A stretch of DNA of 64,000 nucleotides from Ovis canadensis (GCF_042477335.2 NC_091255.1:21368501-21432500); one strand, 5' to 3'; shown: positions 10,763-21,306, counted from the first letter of the stretch. Translations and numbers: made by a program. Notes: generated by a model from the sequence alone, not told the origin.

Positions 10763-10928
10763 AGCTTTCCTTGTGGCCCAGTGGCTAAGACTTCGCTTTC
10801 CAATGCAGGGGGTGCAGGTTTGACCCCTGCTCAGAGAGCTAAGATCCCATATGCCGCCAGACCTAAAAATCAGGACATAAACAACAAAAGCACTATTGTA
10901 ACCAATTCAATAAAGACTTAAAAAAAAA
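10763..10928 (+). mobile_element. tRNA-Glu SINE (CHR/SINE2 type)
   Basis: GAGCTTTCCTTGTGGCCCAG head, CAATGCAGGGGGTGCAGG, and a characteristic CAATAAAGACTTAAAAAA end. Confidence 0.85.
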
Positions 10929-11370
10929 TGGTCCACATAAAAAATCTTAAACCAAAAAACTCTTCCATCAAATTGAAGTCAGCCTGTGGCTTCAGAATCA
11001 AGAGCCCAGGTTCCCGCCTTCTCCTCCCAGCTGTGATGCTGTGACAGAAGGCAATGCCGTTCCCACTCTGGGCCCTTCTCTGTCTCAGCAGAGGATCTCC
11101 GAGCCCCAGCTGCCCGTGAACCCTCCTCTCCTCACAGTTGTTCGCTTCTCTCTCGCTCAGGGTTTCTTCTCAGAAGGAGCCAGGAGGGGTCTCTCCCCGT
11201 CCCTGACCTCCAGCCTCTACTCTGTCTCGTGCACTCAAGGGAACCACACTTGCTCCGACCACTCTTGGTCCCAGAGGCCTTTCCTCCCACGCCAAGAGCC
11301 CCGTGGTGTCCAGAGGGGAGCCTGGTGTGGGCCATAGCGCGGGAAATAGGCAGTGGGTGAACTGACCCTG
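10929..11370. other. Unassigned
   Basis: No supported gene or repeat. Confidence 0.4.
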
Positions 11371-11600
11371 GGCTTCCCTGGTGGCTCAGATGGTGAAGAA
11401 CACGCCTGCCAATGCAGGAGGTATAAGCAATGCCGGGTTTGATCCCTGGGTCAGGGAGATCCCCTGGAGGAGGGCATGGCTACCCACTCCAGGATTCTTG
11501 CCTGGAGAATCCCATGGACAGTGGAGACTGGCAGGCTACAGTCCATGGAGTCGCAAAGAGTTGGACACGACTGAGTGACTAACACTTTCACTTTCTTTCT
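11371..11600 (+). mobile_element. Bov-tA SINE
   Basis: GGCTTCCCTGGTGGCTCAGA head, GATCCCCTGGAGGAGGGCAT, GTTGGACACGACTGAGTGAC tail. Target-site duplication GAACTGACC at 11359-11367 and 11601-11609. Confidence 0.95.
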
Positions 11601-11609
11601 GAACTGACC

Positions 11610-12395
11610 TTGGCTGTCCTCTCTTCTCAACAGCTGACTGTCAACGGTATGAGCAGACAAGCCTGAAATTTGGGTCTGGCTGCGAAGGGTCTCCTGGATG
11701 CCCCACCGCAATCCCAAACCTCCTTTCCCTGTGCCGCCTCCATGCAGCATCCGGCAAGGACAGCTCATCCTAGCCAACGTGGAGCAGAAAAGACCTGCCT
11801 GGGTGGGGGGCTTGGTGGGGCGGCAGAGGGGAGAAGCAGGAAGGAGGAGGCAGGGCCCGCAGGCAGTGTGGGGGAATCTCTACCCCTGTGTCTATTTTGG
11901 GATTAGGCTCTTGACTCAGTTTCCCCTGATAAAGCCAGAAATGGAAGTGAAAAAAGTTTGGGGGCAGGTAAACGTGTTCTAGATGGAGTTACATAGCATC
12001 TCCTTATCTCCCCCTAAATTAACACCCTCATTGGTTAGTGGGGAGGAAGAGGGGAGAGTAGGGTGGTAGTCAGGGGCAACCCTCCTCTCATCCGGAGTTA
12101 ATGCCTACTGCTGAAGAGCCCTCCAGGGCCAGCGAATCACCCACATAATTATCCCCGGAGGTAATGGGCTTAAGAGAGGTGGGGGTGGGGATGGAGCTCA
12201 GGATGAAGGGTTTGCTGATGCTGGGGGAGCAAAAGGATCTTCCTCTCTGTGGGAGGGGGACAGGGCCAGGGTGTGGGTGCTGGGTAGGTGGGGGTCCCAG
12301 CTGCCAACCTCCATCCCCCACCCTGTGACTGTGTTTCCCACAAGAATTGAATTTGAGGTCTGGGTTTCTCTTCTGTTGTCTAGTTGGAAACCTGG
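11610..12395. other. Unassigned
   Basis: Unique sequence. 12090-12190 carries ATAATTATCCC and a GTTAATGC word; too little to call an element. Confidence 0.35.
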
Positions 12396-12470
12396 AGTGT
12401 GTGTGTGTGTGTGTGTGTTTGTTTGTTTGTTTGTGAGAGAGAGAGAGAAAGAGAGACAGAGAGAGAGGGA
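12396..12470. repeat. Compound (GT)n-(GTTT)n-(GA)n microsatellite
   Basis: About ten GT units, then four GTTT-type units, then an interrupted GA run. Confidence 0.95.
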
Positions 12471-12509
12471 TTCAAAGTTTTCTAGTTTGGGGAGGGGTAG
12501 GAGACATAG

Positions 12510-12850
12510 GGGCTTCCCTGGTAGCTCAGATGGTAAAGAGGAGATGCAATGCAGGAGATCCCCCTTTGATTCCTGGGTAGGGAAGATCCCCCTGAGAAGG
12601 GATAGGCTACCCTCTCCAGTATTCTTAGCTTTCCGGGGTGGCTCTGTTGGTAAAGAATCCACCTGCAGTGCAGGAGATGCAGAAGATGCTGGTTTGATCC
12701 TTGGGTTGGAAAGATCCTCTGGCGGAGGGCATGGCAACCCGCTGCAGTATTCTTGCCAGGAGAATCCCCAAGGACAGAGGAGCCTGGTGGGTTACAGTCC
12801 ATGGTGTTGCAGAATTGGACAGGACTCGGCACCTCAGCACAGCACCGCAC
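12510..12850 (+). mobile_element. Compound Bov-tA with two tRNA-like heads
   Basis: First head at 12510, truncated at CTCCAGTATTCTT (12626), joined to a second complete Bov-tA. One target-site duplication AGGAGAYATAG surrounds both (12499-12509, 12851-12861), so the pair probably inserted as a unit. Confidence 0.85.
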
Positions 12851-13039
12851 AGGAGATATAGAGAGTTGGGCCAGAAGTAGATACAAATGTATAAGTTCTG
12901 CTGCTTCTTTTCAAACTGAAGTTCTTTTCTTGGAGGAAGGTGTGTGGAGGAGGGATATAGGGTAAGGATCCCCACCTTCCTGGATTTAGGGAGAAAACTG
13001 TAATCTAGGTTTACAGCTTGCCACCCTTCCTCCAATGTC

Positions 13040-13206
13040 ACATTTCTTTCTTTCTTTTTTTAACTGAAGTATAATTGATAAGTACTGTTTAGTTTCAGGA
13101 GCACAGCATAGTGATTTCAGATTTTTTTTGTAGATTATATTCCATTATATGTTATTATAAGATACCGGGTATAATTCCTTGTGCTCCACATATTTCTATT
13201 TATAGC
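13040..13206 (-). mobile_element. L1 3' end fragment
   Basis: AACTGAAGTATAATTGATAA, GAGCACAGCATAGTGATTTC and GTTATTATAAGATA are typical of antisense artiodactyl L1. Confidence 0.75.
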
Positions 13207-13213
13207 TTAGAGG

Positions 13214-13214
<1 letters not shown>

Positions 13215-13244
<30 letters not shown>
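13215..13244. repeat. (TG)n microsatellite
   Basis: About 14 TG units directly after the L1 fragment. Confidence 0.95.
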
Positions 13245-13439
13245 ACATAAAGAGAGACAGCGAGGTGGTGAGGGGTTAAGCTGAACCAGGCTTCCCTGGG
13301 AAGTGGGGAGGGTGTGATCTTTGGGGATGAAGCTAACTTCTGGGCACAGGGCCCCAGACTGCGAGGTGAGCTTGGGGAGAAGGTTCAATGGCGGGTCTGT
13401 ATCAGCGTCTGGATACTTCTCTGCCTCCCGCCAACCCAT

Positions 13440-13660
13440 CCCAGCTCCGGCACAAATTTGCATTTAAATAGAGATTTTTTTTTTTTTTAATGAGAAGGAC
13501 CCAAGGGAGCCCCCAGACTATTAAGTTTTCTTCTGGGGGCTGTGTGGCTCCTTCTTCATTTGCCCCTCCACCCCCGCCTCCCGCCTCTCCACCCCCTGCC
13601 GTCACATTACTCTGTGGCCATATATTCTGAGGGCCAGATGAGGCTCTGGCTCTGCAGTCT
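13440..13660. promoter_or_regulatory. Candidate regulatory element with octamer
   Basis: Perfect POU octamer ATTTGCAT at 13456-13463 followed by TTAAATAG and a poly-T run, then pyrimidine-rich DNA and a GCCATATATTC (CArG-like) word near 13618. Confidence 0.35.
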
Positions 13661-13889
13661 GAGGGCACTTGTGGGGACGATGGGGCCGGCGCGCCTGCGA
13701 AGATAGAGGATGCTTAGCGCTGACCCTGATCCCTCCTTCCTCTTTGTCTGCGAGGCCCGGGCACCCGCCCTCGACTCTTGCGCCCCCCTCTGCTGGCCCT
13801 GGGGAGTGCAGGGGCCTGCCCTGGGAGTCCTCCTGCCAGCTCTAGGCTGCCGGCAGTAGTGGCAGGATCCGTGTTTTCATCACACTGGG
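13661..13889. other. Unassigned GC-rich unique sequence
   Basis: Contains GGGCCGGCGCGCC; nothing recognised. Confidence 0.4.
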
Positions 13890-14125
13890 CAAAGCGTGTT
13901 CACTGGGTGTCAGGAGATCCAGTTTGTGTCCTGGCCCCGCCATTTCCATGCTGCTTAACCTTGGGCAAGTCACTCAGCTGCTCTGAGCCTCGATTTCCTC
14001 ATCTGTGGAATGGGGATGCTAATAGCTACTCCTTACGAGTGAGTGTAGGGTTGAATGAGATCATGCAGTAATTTGTTTAGCCTGGTGCCTGGCACGGGGT
14101 AGGCCCTCAATGATCAAATTGAGAA
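13890..14125 (+). mobile_element. MIR, nearly full length
   Basis: Sense MIR with CTTGGGCAAGTCACTCAGCT, CGATTTCCTCATCTGTGGAA and CCTGGTGCCTGGCACGGGGT. Confidence 0.9.
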
Positions 14126-14152
14126 GATTAGGGAGGGAGAGATTTCCAGGAA

Positions 14153-14350
14153 AGAGTCTGATGCTGTAGTGGAAAGAGCAGGATTTAAGTTGAGAGACCA
14201 GGGTTGCTTTTCCTGCTTCCTGGGGAAGCTGCGAGGCTTTCTCATCTACTAACTGGAGATTCTGAATTAAAACTCATCTCAAAGGGTTCTTGTGAAATGG
14301 CACAGTTGGGCCTCAGGGTCCCTAGCCCCCAGTGGGTACTCAGTGAAGGT
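14153..14350 (+). mobile_element. Second MIR, same orientation
   Basis: TAGTGGAAAGAGCAGGATTT start; degraded core; CCCAGTGGGTACTCAGTGAA end. Confidence 0.65.
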
Positions 14351-14833
14351 CAGTTCTCTTCCACTTTCGCTTCCATAGAGGGGGCAGACTTGAAAGGTGT
14401 TCCAGGGCCTTGGAGAATGTTTGGGAGGACTGGCTGGGGGGAGGGTGTTGTGGGGATTAAAGATCTGAAGCTCTGGGTGGTGGTGGGGGCTTTGGGTAGA
14501 CTCCAGGGTGCCCACCTGGGGAAGCTCAGTGATTGAAAACCCCAGATAAAGGAAGCTAGCTCTGCCCTGCCCTGTCTCCTCCCAGACGGCCCCCGATGGG
14601 GGGGTGACACAGCTTTGTGCCTGTCGGGGGGTTATGGAGTCTGAGGGTGTCAGTGGACCCATGGCTGATGGCTGAGGAGCTTGGGAGGGAAATTGAAGGA
14701 GAAAAGGTCAGCTCAGGGGGGTTCCCCCCACCTCTCCACAGCTCCCATCACTAGGTCTAGGAGAAGGAAATGAGACATGACAGGTCCCTGGCCACCTGGC
14801 ATAGTCTGAGAAGGGAGACAGGGTGGGCAAGGG

Positions 14834-14836
<3 letters not shown>
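14351..14836. other. Unassigned
   Basis: G-rich unique DNA; no supported feature. Confidence 0.4.

Positions 14837-14875
<39 letters not shown>
14837..14875. repeat. (GT)n microsatellite
   Basis: About 19 uninterrupted GT units, likely length-polymorphic. Confidence 0.95.
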
Positions 14876-14876
<1 letters not shown>

Positions 14877-14998
14877 CCTGTTAGTTCTAATTCACCCCTC
14901 ACCCCCAGCCCTGGATGCTGGCAGGCCCAGATGAGTCTTGGTATCTCAACTAGCAGAGTGACAGTGACAAGTTCTTTGATTAGAAAAGCTCTGTGGTT

Positions 14999-15100
14999 TG
15001 ATGCCCCTCTTCTTCCTCTTCTTTCTTCCTTCCCTTCTTTCCCTCTTTCTTTTCCTTTTTCTCCTCTGTCTCACTTCCTACTTTTCTTCACCTTTTTGTT
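14999..15100. repeat. Polypyrimidine tract
   Basis: CTT/CCTT-rich run with very few purines. Confidence 0.7.
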
Positions 15101-15121
15101 GTTTTAAAATTAATCTTCTAA

Positions 15122-15642
15122 GCTTCTTTTTATTTATTTGGCCATGCCAGGCCCTCGCTATGGCATGCAAGATCTTCTGTTGCAGTTTACGTGCCTCTCT
15201 TTGGTTGGGACTCGTGGGCTCAGTAGTTGTGGCCGTGGGCTTAGTTGCCCCGAGTTATGTGGGATCCCAGCTCCCCCACCAGGGGTTGAACCCATGTCCC
15301 TCACGTTAGAGCTGCTGCTGCTACTGCTGCTAAGTCGCTTCAGTCGTGTCCGACTCTGTGTGACCCCATAGACGGCAGCCCACCAGGCTCCCCCATCCCT
15401 GCGATTCTCCAGGCAAGAACACTGGAGTGGGTTGCCATTTCCTTCTCCAATGCATGAAAGTGAAAAGTGAAAGGGAAGTCACTCAGTCGTGTCCGACTCT
15501 TTGCGACCCCATGGACCACAGCCTACCAGGCTCCTCTGTCCACGGGATTTTCCAGGCAAGAGTACTGGAGTGGGGTGCCATCGCCTTCTCCATCACATTA
15601 GAGGGTGGACTCTAAACCACTGGACCACCAGGGAGGTCTGTC
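15122..15642 (-). mobile_element. Long tRNA-Glu SINE (CHRL type), interrupted
   Basis: Body 15122-15311 (TTATTTATTTGGCCATGCCA) resumes at 15593-15642 with the head ACTGGACCACCAGGGAGGTC. Split by a Bov-A2. Confidence 0.85.
15312..15592 (-). mobile_element. Bov-A2 dimer nested in CHRL
   Basis: GCT-triplet start, two BovA monomers. Target-site duplication TCAYRTTAGAG-type at 15301-15311 and 15593-15603 proves insertion into the older SINE. Confidence 0.95.
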
Positions 15643-15749
15643 TTTTTTTTTTTTTTAAGCAAATGATGTCTCCTAGACATAGCTGAAGGAGCCCCACCTC
15701 TCAGGGCCTGGCTGGTCCAAGAGGCATCTCTGTAAGAATTAGGAAAATC

Positions 15750-16289
15750 CTTGGAAGAAAAATTATGACCAACCTAGATAGCATACTTAAAAGTAGAGAC
15801 ATTACTTTGCCAACAAAGGTCTGTCTAGTCAAGGCTATGGTTTTTCCAGTAGTCATGTATGGATGTGAGAGTTGGACTGTGAAGAAAGCTGAGCACCGAA
15901 GAATTGATGCTTTTGAACTGTGGTGTTGGAGAAGACTCTTGAGAGTCCCTTGGACTGCAAGGAGATCCAACCAGTCCATTCTGAAGGAGATCAGTCCTGG
16001 GATTTCTTTGGAAGGAATGATGCTGAAGCTGAAACTCCAGTACTTTGGCCACCTCATGCGAAGAGTTGAGTCATTGGAAAAGACTCTGATGCTGGGAGGG
16101 ATTGGGGGCAGGAGGAGAAGGGGATGACAGAGGATGAGATGGCTGGATGGCATCACTGACTGGATGGACGTGAATCTGAGTGAACTCCGGGAGTTGGTGA
16201 TGGACAGGGAGGCCTGGCGTGCTGCAGTTCATGGGGTCGCAAAGAATCGGACACGACTGAGCGACTGAACTGAACTGAACTGAACTGAC
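15750..16289 (+). mobile_element. BovB (RTE-type LINE) 3' end, 5'-truncated
   Basis: Carries the 3' part of the reverse-transcriptase frame, the BovB 3' end shared with BovA (GGGGTCGCAAAGAATCGGAC) and a 3' (ACTGA)n tail (16269-16289). Few visible disruptions, so comparatively young. Confidence 0.95.
15765..16127 (+). pseudogene. BovB reverse-transcriptase C-terminal remnant
   Basis: A 120-residue frame matching the C-terminal part of the RTE/BovB reverse transcriptase, downstream of the catalytic palm. The endonuclease and the catalytic YxDD box are absent because the copy is 5'-truncated. Visible landmarks: YGCESW at residues 32-37, [10 protein letters not shown] at 50-59, [10 protein letters not shown] at 61-70 and a basic RRRRG end. 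The frame stops at TGA 16125-16127. The same frame then stays open through [10 protein letters not shown]-like sequence to the 3' end, so this is one premature stop, perhaps from CpG decay. The start Met is incidental. It cannot encode a working enzyme. Confidence in family is high. Confidence 0.9.
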
Positions 16290-17369
16290 TGCTCTGGGAG
16301 GGCCCAGCCTTCCAGAGGGTACAGCCTTCCTGTGGGCGACTGGTGGAGGGTGCTCTCTGTGAACCACGGCCTCATAGCAGGGTGTGGCTTGGTCAGTAGA
16401 GCAAAGACTGGATTTTAGCTGTTGCCTGCCCTTTGGGCAGTCAAAACCTGCACTCCCATACAGGGCAGTCCTCTACCCCAGCCCCGCCTCTCCCTCCCCG
16501 CTAGGGGCTACCTCTATCCTGGTGCAGTTGTTCTTGCTTTACATCCATATTTTTGTGTTTTTAAATATTTCTTTCCTTCTCTGGGCTTCTTCGAGTTTTT
16601 CTCCTCCTCCTCTTCCTAGAACTCATGTCTTCCCAGAACAAGTCTTACATACAAGTCTTCCTGCACACCTGCTTGTGTCTTTACGTGGCAAATACGGTGT
16701 GTGTGTTCATGGTTCTCTCTGCACGAGACCTGTGTCTATCGTGTCTTTCTCTTCGGGCTTGGCACATAGTAGGTGCTGAAAATCATGTGACTGGGTATGT
16801 GTCCACATGTGCTTCTCCACGTGTCTCAGCTCTGTGGAGCCCCTCAATTGTCCCCTCACTTGAATTTAGAAAGGAAAGGGAGTTCGAAGGGGAACCCCAC
16901 AAGATGGAGGTTGCGTACTCCCCACCCCTTCTCACCTGACACCCAGTCTTCCACAGAGCATCGAGGAGGGGCAAGCTGAGGGCCTCCTGACTTGACGGCA
17001 CTGGCCTCGGTGCGTCGCCTCCACTCCCCTTCCCAGGCCTCCCAAACCCTCCCAAACCCTCCAAGACCAGAGCCGGAAGGGCAGGGGCCAGGGAGGGAGT
17101 AGAGAGGAGGGGGCTTGAGGAAGCCGGGCAGGGGCTGCCGCCCCTGGGACCCCTTTCCACAAGGACAGAGGCGGCACCAGCTGCTCCACAGAAGAAATAT
17201 TCCCCAAAGTCAGAGTGGTCGTCTCATATTTTAAGTGGCCCTTATTTATCACCGTCCTCCTGGGCTCCCTTTCGTGGCAAATGATGATAAAAGACAGCAG
17301 GGAGGGGGCATGGGGGCTGTTCCCGGCTGGCCCTGCAGCTGTTGGAGGTGGCAGCGCCAGGGGACTTGC
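16290..17369. other. Unique sequence with an L2-like end
   Basis: About 16715-16775 resembles an L2 3' end (GGCTTGGCACATAGTAGGTG, plus strand). The rest shows no supported gene. 17041-17070 has a local CCCAAACCCT duplication. Confidence 0.4.
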
Positions 17370-19112
17370 AGATAGCAACACATGGGCACAGTGACATGCA
17401 CACACAGACAGTGGTACCAGCACACACGCACAGTGGTGCATGCCCACAGACACAGCAGCACGCACACACAATGGTGTGCTCACACAGACACAGCAGCATG
17501 AACACACAATGATGCGTGCCCACAGACACAGCAGCACGCACACACAATGGTGTGCTCACACAGACACAGCAGCATGAACACACAATGGTGTGCACACACA
17601 GACACACCAGCACACATGCACAATGGTGTGCACACACAAACACAGCAGCATGAACACACAATGATGCGTGCCCACAGACACAGCAGTATGAACACACAAT
17701 GGTGTACACACACAGACACACCAGCACACGTGTACAATGGTGCATGCCCACAGACACAGCAGCATGCACACACAATGGTGTGCGCACACAGACACACCAG
17801 CACATGTGCACAATGGTGTGTGCAGACACACCAGCACACACACACAATGGTGTGTGCCCACAGACACAGCAGCATGCACACACAATGGTGTGCGCACAAA
17901 GACACACCAGCACACACGCACAATGGTGCATGCCCACAGACACAGCAGCACACATGCACAATGGTGTGCATGCACGGACACACTAACACACACACACAAT
18001 GGTGCATGCCCACAGACACACCAGCACACATGCAAAATGGTGTGCACACACAGACACACCAGCACACACGCGCAATAGTGCACGTAGACACACCAGCACA
18101 CATGCATGATGATGCATGCATACAGACACACCAGCACACGTGTACAATGGTGCATGCCCACAGACACAGCAGCATGCACACACAATGGTGCATGGCCATA
18201 GACACAGCAGCACACACACACAATGGTGTGCGCACACAGACACAGCAACATGTACGCACAATGGTGTGCACACACAGACACACCAGCACATGTGCACAAT
18301 GGTGTGTGCAGACACACCAGCACACATGCACAATGGTGCATGCCCACAGACACACTAGCACACATGTGCAATGGTGCATGCAGACACACTAACACACATG
18401 CACAATGGTGCATGCCCACAGACACAGCAGCACGCACACACAATGGTGTGCTCACACAGACACACCAGCACACATGCACAATGGTGTGCACACACAAACA
18501 CAGCAGCATGAACACACAATGATGCGTGCCCACAGACACAGCAGCATGCATACACAATGGTGTGCACACACAGACACAGCAGTATGAACACACAATGGTG
18601 TGTGCACACAGACACAGCAGCACACATGCACAATGGTGCATGCAGACACACCAGCGCACAGGCACAATGGTGTGCACACACAGACACACCAGCACACGTG
18701 TACAATGGTGCATGCCCACAGACACAGCAGCACGCACGCACAATGGTGCATGCCCACAGACACACCAGCACACGTGCACAATGGTGTGCACACACAGACA
18801 CACCAGCACACACGCACAATAGTGCACGTAGACACACCAGCACACATGCACGATGATGCATGCATACAGACACACCAGCACACATGTACAATAATGCTTT
18901 CACACAGACACGCCAGCACACATGCACAATGGTGTGTGCACATAGACACACCAGCACACACACACAATGGTGCACGTAGACACACCAGCACACAGGCACG
19001 ATGATGCTTTCACAGACACACCAGCACACACACACAGTGGTGTGCATGCACAGACACACACACACACACAACAACACATACGCACAACGGGGTGCACACA
19101 CAGACACACAGT
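17370..19112. repeat. 38-bp minisatellite, about 45 units
   Basis: Tandem array with a 38-bp period: the word ACAATG recurs at 17471, 17509, 17547, 17585, 17623, 17661, 17699, 17737, 17775 and 17813, with an occasional 34-bp unit (17813 to 17847). Consensus: ACAATGGTGTGCACACACAG followed by ACACACCAGCACACATGC. Two monomer classes alternate, one with CACACCAGCAC and one with CACAGCAGCATG. Edges decay into CA-rich DNA. Because 38 is not a multiple of three and no frame of the unit contains a stop, long frames open on both strands (281 residues plus, 441 residues minus); these are artefacts, not genes. Confidence 0.97.
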
Positions 19113-19133
19113 GCCAGACATGCCAACAACCTC

Positions 19134-19177
19134 ATACACACACACACACACACACATAGACACATACACACACACAG
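19134..19177. repeat. (CA)n microsatellite adjoining the minisatellite
   Basis: Interrupted CA run; a plausible relic of the seed of the array. Confidence 0.9.
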
Positions 19178-19453
19178 ACTCAGCCGCAACAATGACATGC
19201 CCACAAATGCTGACCACACACGTATGCTAAGTGACACCCACGGCTGTGAGCATATACATAGTCTGACCTATGCCCGGGGACACCCATTCACCAACACAGG
19301 TACAGTGACAGACAGCCGTATGCCAGCACATGCTCACACGAGGCTCCCCTAAACAAGCCTGTGTCACAGCCTCTCTGGGGTACTTGCTGCCTTCTCCTGC
19401 CCTAGTGCTCATGTATCCTTGACCTTCAGCGTGTCTCTGTATGTGTCTGCCTT

Positions 19454-19666
19454 GGGCTTCCCTGGTGTCTCAGTTGGTAAAGAATCCTCCTGCAATGCGG
19501 GAGACCTGGGTTCAATCCCTGGGTTGGGAAGATCCCGTGGAGAAGGGAATGGCTACCCACTCCAGTATTCTGGCCTGGAGAGTTCCATGGACAGAGGAGA
19601 CTGGCAGGCTACAGTCATGGGGTCACAAAGCACTGGACATGACTGAGCAACTTTCGCTTCCACTTT
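19454..19666 (+). mobile_element. Bov-tA SINE
   Basis: GGGCTTCCCTGGTGTCTCAG head, GGCCTGGAGAGTTCCATGGA, GACATGACTGAGCAAC end; imperfect CTCTGTATGTGT / CTCTACGTGTGT flanks. Confidence 0.95.
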
Positions 19667-19795
19667 AGCCTCTACGTGTGTGCCCTCAGATTAGGCAGCT
19701 TTCTCTGTGTGGCAGCCAGCACATGTGTGTGTACTCCAGTCCAGACACACCTGTCCACACACATGAATGTGCAAACACACTCATGGTCCAGCTGA

Positions 19796-20235
19796 AAGAA
19801 ATGAACATCAACTCTTACCTCAGATCATACCCAGAAGTTTATTCAAAATGGATCAATGACCTCAATGTAAGATGTGGAAACAATAAAACTTCTGGAAGAA
19901 AACGTAAGAGAAAGGACTTTCCTGGTAGTCCGGTGCCATTGCAGGGAACACGGGTTCGATCCCTGGTCCTGGAAGATCCCACATGCTGTGGGGCAACAAA
20001 GCCTGGGGGTCATGACTATAGAGCTCACACACCACAACGACCAAGCCTCCCTAGAGCCTGTGCTCCACAACTAGAGAGTAGCCCCCACTCACCACACGAG
20101 AGAAAACCTGCAGGTAGCAGGCAAGACCTAGCAGAGGCAACAAATAAATACATTTAGGAGAAGAAGGGGGAAACATAAGAGAAGACCTTTGTGACCTTGG
20201 AGCAGGCGGGTAGAACACTCAAGCTAAAGTGGCCT
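19796..20235 (+). mobile_element. L1 ORF2 fragment, interrupted by a SINE
   Basis: CAAAATGGATCAATGACCTC then AAAACTTCTGGAAGAAAACG matches L1 ORF2 3' coding sequence; resumes at 20173 after a CHRL insertion. Frames are broken. Confidence 0.75.
19913..20172 (+). mobile_element. Long tRNA-Glu SINE (CHRL type) inside L1
   Basis: AGGACTTTCCTGGTAGTCCG head, GGTTCGATCCCTGGTCCTGG, CACAACTAGAGAGTAGCCCC. Target-site duplication AACRTAAGAGAA at 19901-19912 and 20173-20184. Confidence 0.9.
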
Positions 20236-20360
20236 GGCTTTAAGCACAGGCTTTGAAATAAGAAAACCTCTTGTTGATCCCTGTTTTATGACACAATTGG
20301 CTGAATTAACTTTCGGTAAGTTACTTGCTCTCTCTGATTCACATATCTTTGTCCACTGAA
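20225..20360 (+). mobile_element. Degraded MIR
   Basis: TTTAAGCACAGGCTTTGAAA and AGTTACTTGCTCTCTCTGAT fit a sense MIR only loosely. Confidence 0.4.
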
Positions 20361-20724
20361 GGTCTACTACCACTTGCCTCTCTGGATGCTTGTCAACTCC
20401 GGAGAACTAATGCATGTGAAATACCCTTTAAAAGCTGTAATGCGTCATACAAAGATCTGCTAAATAGAAGAAAAATTATTTTTTGTGTGTGTGTTGTACT
20501 TATTCACACATGTACACCTGGGCACACCTTCTAAGCAGCAGTCCATACCCATGCACCTCCATGCCCTCTCAGTCAGGGGAGCCAGGGCTGGGGTTCCTGT
20601 TGATCTTGGCCCTGCCCAGGGAAGCCTCCCCCAACCCTGATCCCCCCACCCTTTTCCACATTAGCCACCCGATTGCCAATCAACCTCCCTCCCCAGCCTC
20701 AGCCCATTAGTACAGCTCCCTGGG
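20361..20724. other. Unassigned
   Basis: A short TGTG run near 20482; nothing else recognised. Confidence 0.4.
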
Positions 20725-21215
20725 GGAATCTATTTTTTAAAGGTTATTAGCAGATTATTGGTTCTTTATCAACCCCAGGCCCCAGTCTCCAATCTCCCAA
20801 TGAAGCCATTGTCGCCTAATAAGATGCACTTGATAATCTTGGCATGAAGGTAGTGGAGGGCCTGGTGGGGGTAGGGGCAGCTGGAAGGAGGGAAGGGTTA
20901 ATAGCACTGCCCCACCCCCACCCCCTCGGTCCTCAAATAGCTGAACTACTGTATGTTGTAGTTTTCAACTGCAAATCATCTTTAATAGCAGACATCACGG
21001 GATGGCTCATTACATTAAGCTATTTTTCATGCTATCTCCTGTAATATCCTTTAATCCAATGCGTTTCAAATCACCTCGGGCTAAAATAAGAGACATAGCG
21101 ATGTAATAGCCTAGTGTATTAGTGGGTTAATTGCCCTGTTGTACTCTTTCTAGTAGCTATCTCTGGAATGACTTCTATATTAATTGTAAATTGCTTAATA
21201 CATTTAACTCCTTGC
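20725..21215. promoter_or_regulatory. Candidate regulatory element, largest AT-rich block
   Basis: About 490 bp without a recognisable repeat apart from a C-rich spacer (20850-20925). Holds TTATTAGCAGATTATTGG, GCTCATTACATTAAGC, GGGTTAATTGCC and ATATTAATTGTAAATTGC. The density of TAAT cores and absence of decay suggest constraint; inference. Confidence 0.45.
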
Positions 21216-21268
21216 CACCGCCCCATCCCCTAAAGAAGGAGGCCACTACCCAGTTGCTTGATGGGATT

Positions 21269-21306
21269 GTGTGTGTGTATGTGTGTGTGTGTTGTGTGTG
21301 TGTGTT
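21269..21306. repeat. (TG)n microsatellite, interrupted
   Basis: TG run with TATG and TTG interruptions. Confidence 0.9.

Noticed and set aside
15765-16127. Functional reverse transcriptase gene
   Set aside because: Only the C-terminal part is present in a 5'-truncated BovB, with a premature stop; no catalytic motif.
17547-18881. Long Cys/Val-rich (minus) and His/Thr-rich (plus) proteins
   Set aside because: Both are translations of the stop-free 38-bp repeat; frame content follows the repeat, with no start context, splice signals or known fold.
17370-19112. CRISPR array or other prokaryotic repeat system
   Set aside because: Units are contiguous with no unique spacers, and the whole window is mammalian.
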